A DNA stretch of 64,000 nucleotides from Hydractinia symbiolongicarpus (taxonomy: Eukaryota > Cnidaria > Hydrozoa > Anthoathecata > Hydractiniidae): the NCBI RefSeq assembly GCF_029227915.1, contig NC_079888.1, positions 17,276,001 through 17,340,000 of the forward strand, written 5' to 3'. Both the position numbers and the translations under genes were made by a program. Below are positions 22,391 to 33,822 of this stretch, piece by piece. The notes under the pieces are model-generated. The model saw only the letters and a program-made list of their open reading frames with translations. It searched no databases and had not been told where the DNA came from. Numbering within the stretch: position 1 is the first letter of the stretch; each line of letters opens with the position of its first letter.

Positions 22391-23339
22391 ACCCTGGAAG
22401 TACAGGTTTTATAAACGTAAGGATAAATGTATAAGAAAGAAAGAAAAAGCGGATCAACAGCGAACGTAACTCACATATTAAGAAGGTACTTCAACATCCT
22501 CTGGAATCAACATTAATTCTTCTGCGACAAAACTACGGTCAGGCCCGGCTTTTTGATTCTGCTACAATGCGATCGAGCCTATATGTTTTATTGCCCCAAA
22601 AAGCATCCGTGGCACGTCTTTTTTGATCACCATGTTCTTTTCCAGGTTGAACAAGATAGAGGTGTACAACCCATCTTCAGGCAAAGGTTTTTCGGGATAA
22701 TCTTGTTTTTTTGTAAGTGGCACGTCCTCCAACTTCATGGCCTTCGAAGGCTTTATTCCAATCATTGCAGTCTTGGTATTGTTGAGGCCTTTCACTATAG
22801 CCCAGCCGGCACACAACGTTATATTAACGTTAGAGTAACGTTGTATTTAGGTTTTACGTTAGACAACGTTACAGCAACGTTGGGCTAACATTACCTTGAC
22901 AACGTTAACTTTATAACGCTATGACAACGTTAGCACAATGTTGCATAAAAAAAACATATTTAACGTTTTTTGTAACCTTTTTGTAACGTTAAGCTAACAT
23001 TGCCACAATAACGTTAACTTTACAACGTTACGACAACGTTAGGACAATGTTGCATAAAAAAACATATTTAACGTTTGTGTAACGTTAAAGGGGAATTAAG
23101 CCTCAAACTTAAACAGCATTATTTCGGTTAACATTATGTTCGTTTCCCAAATTCTGGTCAAAATTTTGAAAAATAAATATTATTTGGATTGATTTTAATA
23201 TAAAAGTTACCCCTTCTATGAGCGAACGGTAAGCGCCATTTAAATTTTCTGAGGCCACGGCTGATTCTGGAGACTGTTATATCGTGACGTATATTACGCT
23301 GAAGAAGCATAAGCTTGCGCTGAGCGAAAGCAGCGATAT

Positions 23340-24260
23340 ATGGCAAATTCAAGCTCCTGCTCTGACTCTCCTATTTCAGAAGTAGAATATTCAAGTGACT
23401 CTAGCGAAACGTCAGTAACAGGATGTTACATGAATGAGCCTGAATACTCCAAAGCAGAACTTGAAAAAGTGACTTATAAATCCAGTGATAGCGAAGAAGA
23501 AGACGAATTGAATTCAAGCAGACTTGAAAATTTGCATTGGTGTACTTGTACATGTTGCGTTATTTATAATTGCTTCACTCTTGTGGAATGCAAGTGTTGC
23601 CAAGAATTTTTCAATTTATTGAACGACAAGTTGAATGATAACAAGTGCATCACGATGCACAAGGATTTTGAAATGTTATGTTTGAACCGCACAGTGTTAG
23701 AGACAGCCAGCATACGACATCGACGATATCAGAAAAAATATAACGAACTCTCCACATATACTAATAAGTAAATCTTTCTTCAAAAAATATGTTTCTCGTA
23801 AATATTTTCACAGACCATATTTCTCATTGTCACACACAAATAAAACGTTCTTCTAATCTTCTCACTTTTCGCTTTATAATCTTACAGGTCCATGCGCTAT
23901 GAAAATACACACCATCGCAGATTATTTAATTAAATTAAAAACAATGTCATTCCTTGAATATCTAATAAAAAAGGAGGAGAGCCCATGTGCCTCAAATAAC
24001 AATTTGTTTCAAAGAAGTTTTGATGAATAAATAATTTCTTTCGAATATTTTATCCTGGTTTACACTATAACATAAACTTTGATTCCGTTGTAACGGAAAT
24101 GAGGTACACCAGTTACCGACAGTACACGGCCTGGGTACATTATTATGAAAGGCTTGGAAAAGGATGTCGCGTGGTGATTCCAGCTTGTGTTGTGCGGAAA
24201 ATAAGGGAAGAATCTCCTTTCTTTCAATTATGTCATTCATTATCGCATCAACAAAACTGA
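23340..24260 (+). pseudogene. P2X7-C (P2RX7 intracellular-like) domain protein of Kolobok
   Basis: The first ORF (23340-23771) has an acidic/Ser-rich start, then the Cys motif LHWCTCTCCV...ECKCCQEF and ITMHKDFEMLCLNRTVLETA. The last domain exon lies at about 24097-24220 (RYTSYRQY, HYYERLGKGCRVVIPACVV), reached by splicing or separated by decay. The domain resembles the cytosolic Zn/GDP-binding region of vertebrate P2X7 receptors, which occurs widely in invertebrate mobile elements. It lacks any channel part. The final exon overlaps the 3' end of the convergent transposase gene on the other strand. Confidence 0.65.
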
Positions 24261-24561
24261 AAGACTTGGGTTCTTTCACAGGTTTCGCGACCCACTCTTT
24301 ATTCAATTTGCTTGAGACAAACTTCCACTTTTTTTCACCGACCTTCTGACTCCCTTTACACGCGCATTTTACAACAGCCTGCTTTCGACCAACGTTATTG
24401 TTATGGTCCAAGATAGCCAACTTCACTCGGGCGTTCATCACATTCAACTCGAAATGTTGCCGTTCTTTCCCAGTACTATTTCTACAGCCATAAGCTTTAC
24501 AAGTAGGCATCGTTTTTGGAAGAAAGATAACATCAACAAATACGCTGTTACGTTTGTTCAC
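24215..24561 (-). pseudogene. Kolobok transposase remnant: THAP start fused to C-terminus
   Basis: Starts near MPTCKAYGCRNSTGKE, the first half of a THAP C2CH zinc finger (its later Cys/His are missing). It passes directly into ARVKLAILDHNNNVGRKQA and EWVAKPVKEPKSFSFVDAIM, the C-terminal block also seen at 62603-62960. The central DDE region (GDGR...DSPG etc.) is absent without leaving a stop, so this is an internal deletion. The open frame runs on to 23992 only as an antisense shadow of the P2X7-C exon. Confidence 0.75.
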
Positions 24562-24835
24562 ATTGTGTAAACAACTTTAAAAAAGATAAAGAGATCAAAA
24601 AATTGAAATGAGCGTAAAATACGTCATAGATCTCCATCGCAGATTTTTTATGATTTAAACATGGCGATTACTGTTGTCAACTTTTATGCTAAAAAAGGGA
24701 TGTAAATTCAAAGAATTTCAATTTTTTTTATATACCATCAAAATAAGTAGGGTTTGTAAAAGATATTTCCGAAGAAAAAAAAATTGGGCTTAATTCCCCT
24801 TTAAGCTAACATTGCCACAATAACGATAATGATTG

Positions 24836-25856
24836 GTAAAGTTACAAAACAGCTGCCTGTTGTGATATAGCTTGTCTAATGAAAATAGCAAAACCCTCCC
24901 TTTTAACAAGGATTATCTCAGAAAAAATACATTGACTATTAAACAGGACGCGTAAAACAGTGGCAAAGCACAAAACACTAATAAAAAAACATAAAAAGAC
25001 AACAAACAAAACAATTAGGCAATTCAAACTGAGTTAATAGGCACACATAAAATAAATAAAACTGATTTGACAAAACTATCCTTAAAAGGATAAATCTTAG
25101 AATAATTCCTAACGGAACAAATGTAAACTAAAGCAGGCAACGATCTATGCGCCAGGACTTGTGAGCCTGGCTGTAGCTGCGGTGGGTCAACCTAGTGACA
25201 ATGCCAGCCTGTCATGACTGGGGTGATGTGCGTGCGCGTCAAACCACGAGGACAAGATAAGAATATTAAACCCCCTTGCAAAGTTTCTAAAATGACTCAG
25301 GGGAGCAGGATCATCAATCCTGAAGGCAAAGTGAGCAAACTCTGCCTACCTACTGGATTGGGGTAACAAGTGGGACCGTCAAACCCAAAGACAAGACAAC
25401 AAGTCTAGCCTCCTTGCTATGCTTTTTACAGGACCTTAAGAGAGAGAAAGGAGTGAGCAAACTCCTATATCACGGTAAACTAACCGGGCAAGGATTAGCT
25501 GGGGTGAATTAGAACCGCTAGGGAAATTTATTACCTCCCCCAATTTGTTTTTATGGCATGGAAAAAGTTAAATCCTGGTAAAAAATAGTATGTAACAGGA
25601 CAGTTAACACTTGAAGGATAGAGTTTGCATAGCATGTGTTACCTTTGTTTATCAAACCGGCATGGGCGCTGTTAGCTTTCTGCTTGGATTTGGTCTTTAA
25701 GTCACCTGCGGGGTTTGGCAATGATGTGGCTGGATACGAACCGTTATCGAAAAAAGCGTTTGATGCGAAAGAAAGCACTTGGAACATACGAGCGTTTGAG
25801 GTTGTGGATGTTGTTAGATTGCATTCTTGGGACCATTGCAGGGAATCTAACGTCAC
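24836..25856 (-). mobile_element. LINE fragment of USP-LINE subfamily 2 (USP N-terminus plus 3'UTR)
   Basis: Right to left: an ORF 25856-25551 reaches the USP Cys box GLINKGNTCYANSILQVL (catalytic Cys in NTCYANS), then stops after LTFSMP. The 3'UTR follows directly (25545-25146), with AGGGGGTTTAATA-type blocks and ACCCCAGT blocks, then a tail to about 24836 with ATCCTTGTTAAAAGGGAGGG and CATTAGACAAG...CAGCTGTTTTGTAAC. The same order occurs at 51030-52012 on the plus strand. The middle and His-box half of the USP is deleted. It sits inside the AACGTT repeat. Confidence 0.7.
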
Positions 25857-25880
25857 GGCAACGTTAGAACAATGTTAAAT

Positions 25881-26333
25881 TTTCGTGGGATAAAAATATT
25901 GCGGTTTCGCAAATTTTTCCAAAATACTAATGGATGTTAAGCCCAAAATGATGATTTATTATAGTTCCCAAGTTCTTGAATTTAGCTGCTGATAAACTGT
26001 TGACTAACTCAAGTCTAATAGAGAAATTGAGTGCACTTTACGTGTACATTAAGGCGCGGTGCAAAAAAATTAAACTTAATTTAATTAAAAATAGGGTTAA
26101 AACAAATCCAAAATAATTGATAATCCATCATGATAAAAGATTTTACCATATATAAGTATATTCAAAATATCAAACAAAATCTATATACATCTCATATATA
26201 AAAAATCTAAAAAAACCCCACTTTAATCATAACGTCATACGTATTTGGTATAATTAGCAAAACCTCGAATTCCAAAATTTACAAACATATCAACATTTAT
26301 CAAAAAAACAAAAGACAACTTTCCAAGCTCTTT
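25881..26333. other. No gene recognised
   Basis: AT-rich DNA between the AACGTT repeat and the piggyBac element, with no ORF or repeat structure that I could support. Confidence 0.5.
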
Positions 26334-29097
26334 TTAACCCCTTTCCGCATAGCGTATTATATATGATACAGTCTGTGTTTTGTTTATCTCTGGTCACACT
26401 ATCTAATTTTAGGCTAAATAAACTTGATATACGGGTTCTCTGGATAGTTCTTAGTAAGTTAAACCAAGATTTATATAAAATTTCATAATTCCCGTTTCTG
26501 AATACTTTCATATGTTTACAAGATGGCGTCCGGCAGCAAATCTCAAGGTCCATGTAAGTAAACATGTTTAAAATCATATTTAATTTGATGCTACGAAGCT
26601 GAATAAATTCATACAGTTTATTTGTAGGTTGTTTATGTCTAGGAACAAGTTTTTTACAAGTTTTTCTCTATAATTTCTTCATAAACTCCAGATTTTAGAC
26701 TGTATCATATATGATACACTATGCAAAAAAAGAATATTAGCTAGCTATTTGCCTAAAAACGTGATTTCTTTTATTATCTTTATTTGATGCCCATACACAC
26801 AAATAGCCTTTATAGTGAGTATATTTGATGTGTTTAGCATAGTAATTCATTTCTAGATAATTATTTTTATTTTTAGCAATTGGCGTAAGATCATTTTATG
26901 GGCGAAAACCTGTCGGCGTTAACCGAGTACAACCATTTGTAAATGTTAGGGGTATTCCTGAACCAAACGAATCTTCTGATGACGATCTTGATTCAGACAG
27001 CGAAAATGAATATTACAATGCTGCAAACCAATAAGATTTAATAATTGAATCAACGTCATCAGAATATGATGACTCATCAAGTGACAGCGATGACAATTTG
27101 GCACTGAGTTCGATTGCGGCTACCTCGAAAAGAACAGCGACGGATGCAAAAAAAACAACTGCTGCTGCAAAAAAAAAGATACCGATTAATTGGAAGAAAA
27201 AGAATCTTGAAGTAAAGGAGAACTATGAGTTTAAAGTTGACTACCAAAATGAACTAGATGATGATTTGGAGGGTCTTGGATCAGAGCTTTCGTATTTTTT
27301 CTACCTTTTCCCTAAAGATTTGATCGAAGATATTGCACGCCAAACTGTTTTATATTCAGTTCAATCACGTCCAGAAAAACCTGTTGATATCACAGAAGGT
27401 GACATTCAGAAATTTATTGCGTGTGTTTTATATATGTCAATCGTCAAGTTACCGAGTACTCGAGATTACTGGTCGTCCTCGATCGGTATTCCCCAAGTAG
27501 CAAAAGTGATGACAGTCAACCGCTTTGAAGAAATAAAACGTTTTATTCATTTTAGTGATAATGCTACTGCTGATAAAACTGACAAAATAAATAAAATTCG
27601 CCCACTGGTTAACAAATTAAATGAGCAACTTCGAACAATACCTATTGAAGAAAGTTTAGCTGTTGACGAACAGATTGTCCCCTTCAAAGGGCGGCATTCC
27701 ATCAAACAATATAACCCTAAAAAACCACATAAATGGGGCTTCAAAGTTTTCGTTTTGAGTGGCGTTTCAGGCTTTAGTTATAATTTTGAAGTTTTTACTG
27801 GTGGAGCAGATAATGTATGTGCCCAAAATGAGCCTGATCTTGGTGCAAGCAGTAACGTTGTCGTACGATTAGCACGAGTTATTCCTGAAAACTGTAATTA
27901 CAAACTTTATGTTGATAATTGGTTCAATAGTATTCCACTAAACGTGTATATGTATACAAAAGGTATACAAATGGTAGGGACAGTTCGTCGTAACCGAATA
28001 GGAAAATGTCCAGTATCGTCAGATAAAGAAATAAAAAAGAAAGGTCGCGGAACTCATGAAGAACGTGTCGCAACAATAGATGATGTTGATGTCTGCGTTG
28101 TCTCGTGGTTTGATAATAAGGTGGTAAAACAAACATATCGAGACACCGTGCCCAAACCTTGTTACGATTTATAACAAACATATGGGAGGCGTAGACTTTT
28201 TAGATTCGCTTTTAGGGTATTACCGCAACAAAATCTGGTCGAAAAAGTGGTATCACAGAATTTTCTTCCACTTAATTGATATGATGGTAGTCAATGCTTG
28301 GATTTTATGGAGAAAACAAGATCCAAATGTGCCTTTAGTAAAGTTCAAACTAGCTGTTGCTGATTTATTGTGCCATTACCAGAAAACTCCAAATAGAAAG
28401 CGTGGTCGACCATCAATTGATAATGGCGTTGACCGTCTGGGACCTAAAATACCAATGCCCCATCAGGAGGTTCGTACCGATAAATTTGCTCACTGGCCTG
28501 TATTCAATGATTCTTGCACTCGCTGCAAATACCAGAAATGCTCTACATTAACCTATGTATGTTGTGAGAAATGTAATGTCGCTTTATGTTTAAATAAGGA
28601 CAGGAATTGTTTTAAGAAATTCCATACATGATTTAAACAGAGTGCTTGAGTGGAGTAACATTTACTAATTATAATATTTATACTGTATAATATATGTTTT
28701 GATCTTCGATTGACATAACTTTTCCATTTATTTTTACCCATTTTCCACCTTGTGCTGCCAACTGGCCACCAGCAGGTGGTGTTCACCAATTCTGACATTT
28801 GGTCCTTTTAGGAAAAAAAATTGAAATGATAAAATTTTCAATTCATATACGAGTTTGAGGCAATTTTTGGCCTTTTTTAGCTTTTAAAACACTTTTTTCC
28901 CAAAAATTTTTTTGGTGTTTTAATAACTTTTTGTGCATAATGTATCATATATGATACAGTCTTAAAAAATTGATTATGTCAGCAAATTTCTTTTTTTTTG
29001 CAAATTATGATTTAAATATGTTTTTAGTTGGTTAAAATAAATGAAATAACATAGGTTTCATAAAAAAAAAAAAAAAAATCATGCAAAAAGGGGTTAA
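26334..29097 (+). mobile_element. piggyBac DNA transposon
   Basis: TTAA target duplications at 26334-26337 and 29094-29097 flank ~16-bp inverted ends (CCCCTTTCCGCAT on the left, CCCCTTTTTGCAT as reverse complement on the right). The motif ATATGATACA, mostly in the palindrome TGTATCATATATGATACA, recurs subterminally near 26352, 26702 and 28942, the kind of repeat transposases bind. One transposase gene occupies the middle. A length of 2.76 kb is normal for piggyBac. 28800-29090 is non-coding and A/T-rich. Confidence 0.9.
26523..28631 (+). pseudogene. piggyBac transposase, one stop and one frameshift
   Basis: A plausible first exon 26523-26553 (MASGSKSQGP) splices (CAT|GTAAGT, ATTTTTAG|C) to 26877. 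An acidic N-terminus with an in-frame TAA at 27032-27034 then leads into the open frame from 27098. The DDE Asp residues are visible in ESLAVDEQIVPFKGR, YKLYVDNWFNSIPL and, after a frameshift near 28160, MGGVDFLDSLLGYYRNK. The C-terminal Cys-rich domain is present (CTRCKYQKCS...CCEKCNVALCL...CFKKFH). Only two lesions in about 590 codons suggest a fairly young copy. Normal activity would be cut-and-paste at TTAA. Confidence 0.88.
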
Positions 29098-29517
29098 GAA
29101 ATTTTTCAAGGTGAAAGGTAATAAGCTTTAAAAAACCCAAAACTTTAAATTTTGAAGTAAAAAAGATCAACAACCATGTATAAAAATATACTAAAGAACC
29201 TTAATGGTACTAATTTTGGTATTTATTTTCCGGAATTGTTAAATATATATGTTATCAAATATTTTTGAAAAAAGTATTTTCTGAATAAAATATTCACAGA
29301 GTTAATTACACCTTTAATACTTTTGTTAGGAATTTGGCAATGCTGTTCTATTTTTTACTTTGTGAGGTAAAAATTTTATGAATTATTGATATTCTTAATT
29401 TTTTGTGCAGGCATTAATTAACGAATATTAAAGGAAAAACACGAAAATTATTGCATGCAAAAATTAGTACCATTAAGCTATATAAAATGATTATACTTTA
29501 AAATACTTGAAGTTTAT

Positions 29518-30255
29518 CTAATGCATTATTCCGTGATATACGAAGTTTAATATCTTTGCCAGTATTAAAATGCGCTCACTTGGAGGTGATGTTCTGGTAG
29601 AAGGATGTTTAAACATATAACCAATTGAATATGTGTCAGATTTAAATGACTGAGATGAGCCGGGAATATTACGTAGCTCATAGGCCAAATGTCTATGGTA
29701 CCTTTCATATTTTTCATGCTCTGTAGTTCCAGGTTGAATAGAGTATGTGAGACAGCTTGCAACCCATATTAGCTTTGCCAAAATCAATAACCTTGGGAAT
29801 ACTTCCATGAATAACTATATTGTCAGCCTTAATATCATTATGCAGGATATTTTTTGAGTGAAGCCAAATAAATGATTCTAGATTAGTCCTGGATATGCTT
29901 TGGAACATTATGGGATCAAAGGAACAAATAGCTTTTGCAAGATTTCGAGAAGCTACCCAGGCACCTAAATGAAACATTCCAAGGAATTGCATTATGTTTG
30001 TTTCGTTTAACAATCCAAATACGTACGGGAAATTAGGATGACCAACAATCATGCCAATAACAGTTTCAACATCTATTGCTTAGAGTTATGTGAGTTGCAC
30101 ACTTTAGCTGCTGCCACTATACCAAGATTTTGAAATCTGAGAAGCTTTAACTCCCCAAACTGACCAGATCCAAAATTTCTGTTAGATGTAATGATCCATT
30201 GAATATGTTTTGAGGTATGTGATTGCAATATGGGCAGGAAACACAAATCCTTCAT
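29518..30255 (-). pseudogene. Protein kinase-like domain, frameshifted
   Basis: Right to left: Gly-loop NFGSGQFGELKLL and AAAKV (30230-30075); after a shift near 30070, DVETVIGMIVGHPNFPYVFG; the catalytic loop LHSKNILHNDIKADNIVI (HND in place of HRD, with Lys and Asn kept); DFGKANM (Mg-binding DFG). A second shift near 29780 leads into LAYELRNIPGSSQSFKSDTYSIGYMF, matching the APE/subdomain IX region. Such kinase copies (HNDIK...DFGKA) are repetitive in cnidarian genomes. It sits directly downstream of LINE RT remnants on the same strand, possibly by chance. Not functional as it stands. Confidence 0.7.
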
Positions 30256-31654
30256 TCAGATCTGCTAAAAATCACCCAGTCACTAGCATGGTGGAATAGA
30301 CTAGTTGGTTTGGATCTTTTAGCGGAGGAACAGATACCTGCTTTCACAAATGACACTTTAAGGTGCTTTTTCGTTTCCGGGACAACTTCAGATAAAAAAC
30401 GCTCTAGATTTAACAGGAGCCTGCCAAGCACAGCATCGTAAAAATACCTCCAAAGTGTTGGTACTAGCTGGATGAGGCTTAAAAGAGAATGACTTGCTCC
30501 AGAGGCTGCCATTGAAACACCATAGCGGCGAAGGGCCATGAAAATGAGTTTATGCGGTATAGTGGGATACGCATTAAGCCACATTAAGCCATATTGCAGA
30601 TTGTGCATTTTTTCTAGACTTGGCGTTTCTCAGAGCAGCCCAGACAAGAGACATATGCTCCCAGCAACCAGGAACTTTTTCCATACATCCTTTTTGAATG
30701 GATTTGTTAATAAAGTGGTTTTTCGGCATGATGTGGTTTTCTAGGCGCTTTGACACAAGACTGAAAAAAAGTTTTCCTTCCACATTGAGGAGAGCTATTG
30801 GCTGAAAGTCCTTAATGGATGATAGAGATGGAGGCTTGTTTTTAGGGACATAAACTTCTAAGCGACCCTCCACTGAACAGGAATGTAGGAATTCTTTAAA
30901 CAAGATTGGAAAAGGTTGAAAAGAAAGGACGCAATTTGAGGACAATTCTTGTAAACAGTGTAAGGTATTTGTTTCAATCCGGGTGACGATGCATTCCGCC
31001 GAGTATGAAGGATGGTTGAAAGTCCTTGAAATTAAACTTGGAGGAATCAAATGCAGACGTGACGTTGGGAGCATTAGGCAAACCAGGAAGAGTCGAAAGC
31101 GGTATCTCATAAAAGGGATCAACTAACATGGAAGATTTGTGGGCATCTAGGGATTTTTAGGAACATTAAGCCTAATAGAGCATTTGGGATCCAGCAGATC
31201 TTTACCAGCCTGATAAGGATTCTTACCAAATGCACGGTTTGCATTGCGGATCTTCCAACGCTTTTTTGTGTTCCATTCTCCCTGGCGTAATGTTGTTAAC
31301 TTTAATTTAACATTGCCTAGCGAAGTTTGTAAATGTTCCCTCTGCATTAAGTCCGACACGTTTTCTAGTTGTTGAAGAAGTGAATTTTTTTCTTTTACCA
31401 ACGAGATGGACTGTAAAACACGTCTGTTTAAACCAGATGGGGCATGTGTGGGTTGAGCCTTAAATCCAAAGAGAAGGGAAGCATGATGGTAAATTGTGGA
31501 TTCCAGAATTTCCATTCTCTCTGACAAAGGGTGAGATCCTAACAGGTTGTGGAAAACAGCATTGTTGAGAAGAATGAAAATTACAAAGTGCACGCACAAT
31601 GATAAACTCGACCAGATGTCTGCTACGGCGCAGTTTGAGTTCGTTTTGTAACAT
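30252..31654 (-). pseudogene. LINE reverse transcriptase fragment, related to the USP-LINEs
   Basis: Right to left: the pre-RT region (LVKEKNSLLQQLENVSDLMQ, RWKIRNANRAFGKNPYQAGK), the sequence before RT fingers (LHCLQELSSNCVLSFQPFPI), then EVYVPKNKPPSLSSIKDFQP and IALLNVEGKLFFSLVSKRL. KGCMEKVPGCWEHMSLVWAA and NAYPTIPHKLIFMALRRYGV follow, after which it joins unrelated or other-part sequence (VPTLWRYFYDAVLGR). The palm FMDD is missing here. Nearly the same RT block exists on the plus strand at 43150-43900. Several frame breaks. Confidence 0.7.
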
Positions 31655-31706
31655 ATCTATGTATATGTAATTTAGAAATTTAACTGAAGTTTTTACTTTT
31701 TGTCAG

Positions 31707-31920
31707 TAATAAAGGGACGGTGAGTGTATATAAAATTAGGACTAGGCTCCCAGAAGAAGGTGCTGAATACACTTTGTTGCTTATTACAAGCATGAGTACT
31801 GTCCAACTTGGACTTCTAACTATTCTCTGACAAAATCTTAAAGACAAAAAACAATCCTTCAATCACAAACAATACGACACAAGACAGAGGTAAGAACATA
31901 AACGGACTGGTTATTGAGTC
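31707..31920 (+). repeat. Dispersed ~210-bp repeat, copy 2
   Basis: Matches 21747-21962 in the same orientation, from GGGACGGTGAG through AACGGACTGGTTA. It adjoins the LINE RT remnant here and a LINE 3'UTR at the other site. Confidence 0.8.
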
Positions 31921-33306
31921 AATTTTTACAGACCAAAAATGTAAACCCTGCGCCTGCTTTTAAAATAAAATTGGAGTGTACTTCCAGGATACCCAGCGCC
32001 CTGAAATTTCAGTCCACAATCTCGTGCATACGGAACCATACGCTGTGCCAGATACGAATTGAGTAGAATATGGGTTCCGTATTTCACTGAACAATTTTAG
32101 TTCTGGCGAATACGGAAATATACACGTATCCTGTGTAATACATTTCCGTATAGCAAGTATTTCGCATACTTTTGTTATTCACTCGTATTCGTGTAATATT
32201 ACCAAATTCCGTTTTCTTAAAGTCAGGCATGTTTCACACAGCCCTAGTCACATCATTACAGCCTGCTGTATTGTTATCTCATAACCCATTTATAACGAAT
32301 TTAAGTGACGGAGAAAAGAAAAGTGAAACAAGTAACAGAGGTCTAGAAGGAATATATGACGATGAGAAACGAGAGCCGTGAGATGAGAATGCATAATTAA
32401 AAGTAAACAGCAACATCTGGACAAGGAGATGTGCTGAACGCTTACGGTAACGGTGGGGCAAGAATTAAGACCCGCCGAACAAAAGTTTAGAAACAATCGT
32501 GTAGCAAAACATTACTGTGCAAGACTTCCGTGAAATTTAAATCGTCCCAGTTATTAGTTTTATGGGCTTATCAATCAATCATTTAATCGTAGCAACTATA
32601 GAATTCCACCCGGCGAAATTTAGGGTTGAATTAATAAAGCCAACGGACAACAGGTCTGACTTGACTAGACTCGATGTTTTATTCTACGCAGCTGACATAA
32701 AAATTCAATTAAACATTTAGCAGCCTACGCAGCCTAAACAGAAATCCAATTAAGAGAATAGGAGTAACTACATTGCAATGCAGATATAACTAGCCTTTTA
32801 CGACAGAGATATATTTAACAGCCTACACCGCATACGCAGGAGCAACTGTTATAGTTCTTTCACTTCACTTATTGAACATACAAACAAGTACTAATTCGGT
32901 AACAAATTAACAAATGCCTTCAGGCTATATTTTATATACATACCATCAAAATTTTTTCTTTTCAAAAATAATTTTATTTGTGTGTAATTCATATGTAATG
33001 AATTACACACATTCAGTTTTAAATTATGTACACAAAGTGGAACATTTTAACAGAATTGTAAGTATTGATAAAAGACGGGGTCTTCGTTTTGGTAGTATAA
33101 TGTGCAGTTGCTATGTGAAAAGTAGAATTGAATCGAAGAAAAAAGCATAAATGTTGATATATATTATATAGCAAAACTCAATAACTTATGGTAGAAATGG
33201 AGTTGCAAACATTTTTCACCCATTTATTTTGGCAATTTATTCATACCCGTACATGATATTTTGAACCTCAATAAACAGAAAAGACATCATTTTATAATTT
33301 AAGCTA
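31921..33306. other. No gene recognised
   Basis: No ORF with recognisable domains and no clear terminal repeats. A few short inverted matches around 32090-32170 (AATACGGAAATATACACG / TACATTTCCGTAT) are too weak to call. Confidence 0.5.
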
Positions 33307-33323
33307 TTAAAATAAGGACGTGG

Positions 33324-33520
33324 ATATTCTGCCGGTACCGGCAGAATAAGTAGGGGTGTTTATTCTGCCGGCAGTAACCAACTACCGGCAGAATAAAGAG
33401 AGATAGTCTGCCGGCAGTAACTACCGGCAGAATAAAGGGGGCTATTAATTCTGCCGGCAGTAATCAACTACCGGCAGAATAAAGAGAGATATTAGTCTGC
33501 CGGCAGTAATAACGGAAATC
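33324..33520. repeat. Subterminal palindrome array of the MULE
   Basis: ATTCTGCCGGTACCGGCAGAAT (two 10-base-plus arms) is followed by three ~45-48-bp units. Each runs TCTGCCGGCAGTAA, a short spacer, then ACTACCGGCAGAATAAAG, i.e. each unit can fold on itself; a final half unit ends near 33510. The spacers between units are GAGAGATAG or GGGGGCTATTAA. Probably transposase-binding sites; only two such motifs are seen at the other end. Confidence 0.8.
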
Positions 33521-33822
33521 ACGATAAATACACCAAAAAGGTATTATTTTGCAAAAAGTAAATATAGTACATAATCGTGGCAAAAATACAAAAAAACTCA
33601 AAGCAAACAAAACTCCGGTTTTATTCCACGACATGACGAGACAAAAAAAACGTGTAAAGTGTACCAAACACTATTAAAAACTGTACTATTAAAATTGCAG
33701 TATATAAAGATAAAGATCTCCATATACCAAACTTTCTGAATTTTTACAAAATGAAAGTTCTTGAACCAACACAAGTAAGTTAATTAGAACAAAAATAAAA
33801 ATACATCAGTCGTGTTACCGGT

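Larger units (their letters stand above)
23085..24804. mobile_element. Kolobok-type DNA transposon, internally deleted
   Basis: TTAA at 23085-23088 and 24801-24804 flank perfect 14-bp inverted termini AGGGGAATTAAGCC. Inside are a plus-strand P2X7-C gene and a minus-strand transposase reduced to its N-terminal THAP start and C-terminal domain. TTAA duplication and this gene pair fit Kolobok. The same gene pair occurs in the element at 61,243-64,000, confirming the arrangement. At 1.7 kb it cannot encode a full transposase. Confidence 0.85.
22806..25880. repeat. AACGTT-rich ~110-bp tandem repeat, interrupted by two insertions
   Basis: Two units (about 22,872-22,982 and 22,983-23,084) share GCTAACATT, AACGTTAACTTTA, GACAACGTTAG and ACAATGTTGCATAAAAAAA. 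A third unit starts at 23,079 but is split by the Kolobok insertion (23089-24800), resumes at 24,801 (AAGCTAACATTGCCACAATAA), is split again by a LINE fragment, and ends at about 25,850-25,880 (GGCAACGTTAGAACAATGTT). AACGTT is its own reverse complement, so the block is rich in small palindromes. Confidence 0.7.

Noticed and set aside
22806-23090. CRISPR-like array
   Set aside because: Repeats are adjacent ~110-bp units without unique spacers, in a eukaryotic genome.
23992-24214. C-terminal extension of the minus-strand THAP ORF
   Set aside because: This part is antisense to a P2X7-C exon (RLGKGCRVVIPACVV on the plus strand), so the open frame is a shadow.
30252-30608. Continuous gene from LINE RT into kinase
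   Set aside because: Frames differ, the RT is truncated mid-domain, and no linking ORF exists; adjacency may be accidental.
33324-33520. CRISPR-like array of short repeats
   Set aside because: The units are palindromic subterminal repeats of a transposon with a defined 9-bp target duplication.
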